Source: Cinclus cinclus (taxonomy: Eukaryota; Chordata; Aves; Passeriformes; Cinclidae). From it: a DNA stretch of 64,000 nucleotides. The stretch lies in contig NC_085047.1 of assembly GCF_963662255.1 (NCBI RefSeq), positions 48,701,006 to 48,765,005 on the forward strand, written 5' to 3'. The notes below the pieces were generated by a model. That model was given only the letters and a program-made list of their open reading frames with translations, searched no databases and was not told the origin of the DNA. Positions within the stretch are counted from its first letter, which is position 1, and each line of letters begins with the position of its first letter. A program made the translations under genes and the position numbers. This document shows, piece after piece, positions 62,471 to 64,000 of this stretch.

Positions 62471-64000
62471 CTTCTATTTTGTTTTTTTTTGGTAACAGAT
62501 TGCATGAGGATGACCATGAGGATGACTCAATGAAATGTCCCAGTATGAGTCATTATAGCCGAAGAAAGAAAATATGGCATGAAGTGGCAAATCGGATGGT
62601 GACCTCCCAAGTCTCTCTAATGGGCTGTGTTGCTATTCCATGTAACTTTCTCTCTGTCTGTATAGGAGTGGATCTCTGGCAAAGCTGAGCTGTCTGAAGC
62701 TGGTTCCTCCTCCAAGTGGATAGCACAGGCTGTGTTAGGGGGTGAATATTGGTGTGGTGTGCTTCATGGGTGAGTGCGCTCCTGCGTTTGCTACAGCATT
62801 CCTGGTGCTATGTCACTTAGTGTTATGTCACTCATCGCTCTTTTTTCAGTCTTATTGCAGCTCAACAACTGGTAAGTTCAGAATTAATGTGCAGCAGTAA
62901 CTCCCCGTGGAGCAGATATTTAAGGCCAGTATTTCAATATCAGAATCCCACAGGCACAAATTAAAACCACTCTCCTTGCAAGATTTACAGCTCTCTTTCT
63001 GGTTAGCAAGAGCCAGACGTTGTTTCCTGAAATGTCAGTTGTGCTGCAGCTCAGTAATGGATGTGACACTAATTAAAAAAAGCAAAGGAGACAAAAGCAC
63101 TGGTGTTGTAACTCTGGTAAAGCTGTGGGCTGATATGTATTTGACTTTAGTGTTGCATTTTGGATACCTGCACAGAGTAATACTTGCATCTGTGCCAGTA
63201 GCTTGTAGAGCAGGTTACTTCTCTTTTGCCTACTCTCTTTTGTATTAGGCACCTATTGGCAATGCAGAGGCATTTAGCTACTTTTTCCATGGAGCAGGCT
63301 GTGTGGTTCAGGGAAAGCATATTTTCTTTCATGTGCATTTTCCTACAGAGTAATCTGTTCTTCTGTCTTTACAATGAGAATGGTAGAAGTCTCAAATCTT
63401 AAGTGCCATGTGAAAAGTAATGGAAATCTCTGATACAAAGGGGATGGAATACATGAAAAAGAAAGTATCAAAAGGCTTTATTTCTTCACTAATTATGAGG
63501 AAATTGAATGTACTGCAGTACTTCATGAAGAGAGCATTCCATTTCTGTATAACTGGCTACAGACTTTGTGAAACAACCAGAACTTTGAGAGAAGGCCCTG
63601 ACCCTCCTAGCTTCACTTGGTCTGCAGCACTGACCTGACAGCTGGAGCTGTCAAGATGTAAACTGAACTTCAAAAAGTGCCAGTAGCGCGTATGAAAAAT
63701 GTAAACATGGATCACAAAATTGCTATAAGGGAGAATTCAGCCAGTCTTTGGAGTCTGGAGGCCCTTTGTTCTATTCCCTCTGTTTATATAATTTTGAGCA
63801 GGTCTGATGAAATGCAGCCTTAGACATCAAACCCAGAAATCAATAAGTACTTTTTGACTAAGGTTGTTGGGATTCAGTGCCTTGAATGGGTATGCACAGA
63901 GTGGATAGATGAGAGGATTAAACGTAGCAGTTTGTTATTTTCTTCAATATACATATTTTGTAAAATACATTCCTGAGCTGGTAAGGGAGTAGGTAACTGG
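62471..64000. other. Intergenic, no gene recognised
   Basis: About 1.5 kb to the window end. An open frame at 62479-62688 follows an acceptor-like ggtaacag and encodes HEDDHEDD, but it has no recognisable family. Nothing else was supported. In other vertebrates USP12 is expected further to the right. Confidence 0.5.

Overview
The window looks like a piece of a bird autosome. It has vertebrate split genes with GT-AG introns, many degraded CR1 retrotransposon tails (the typical avian LINE), an avian ERVL-type solo LTR, and a GC-rich CpG island. The LTR type suggests a neoavian bird, perhaps a songbird, but I cannot fix the species. It is not a prokaryotic or viral window, and there are no operons, CRISPR arrays or insertion sequences.

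Layout. 1-13.3 kb holds the 3' two thirds of WASF3 (WAVE3) on the + strand: intron, then coding exons from about residue 90 to the stop at 13266. A 3'UTR of about 2.4 kb follows, to a poly(A) signal near 15.66 kb. The first coding exons lie to the left of the window. 15.7-46.2 kb is a gap of about 30 kb with scattered CR1 fragments and no convincing protein gene. 46.2-47.2 kb is the single coding exon of GPR12 on the - strand (334 codons). Its presumed promoter CpG island is at 47.4-48.3 kb, and a nested cluster of CR1 pieces follows to 49.1 kb. 49.1-64 kb is intergenic and contains a solo LTR (59.06-59.63 kb), a 38-base T run and a TTTC microsatellite of about 325 bp. From memory, the order WASF3 then GPR12, with opposite strands, matches human chromosome 13q12.

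How the genes work. WASF3 encodes a subunit of the WAVE regulatory complex, which links Rac signalling to Arp2/3-driven actin branching. GPR12 encodes a constitutively Gs-active orphan receptor that raises cAMP. They are neighbours by synteny, and nothing here suggests a shared pathway.

Main discovery. Between the usual WASF3 basic-region exon (7411-7586) and the next exon there is a second, unannotated-looking coding exon at 9339-9505. It has the same entry and exit phase. It encodes a basic segment that resembles WAVE2, whereas the usual exon resembles WAVE1. Including both exons, or skipping both, gives an immediate stop codon, so the reading frame itself makes the two exons mutually exclusive. 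Both have weak 5' splice sites, unlike the other exons of the gene, and a UGCAUG element and a CU-rich tract sit just before the first one.
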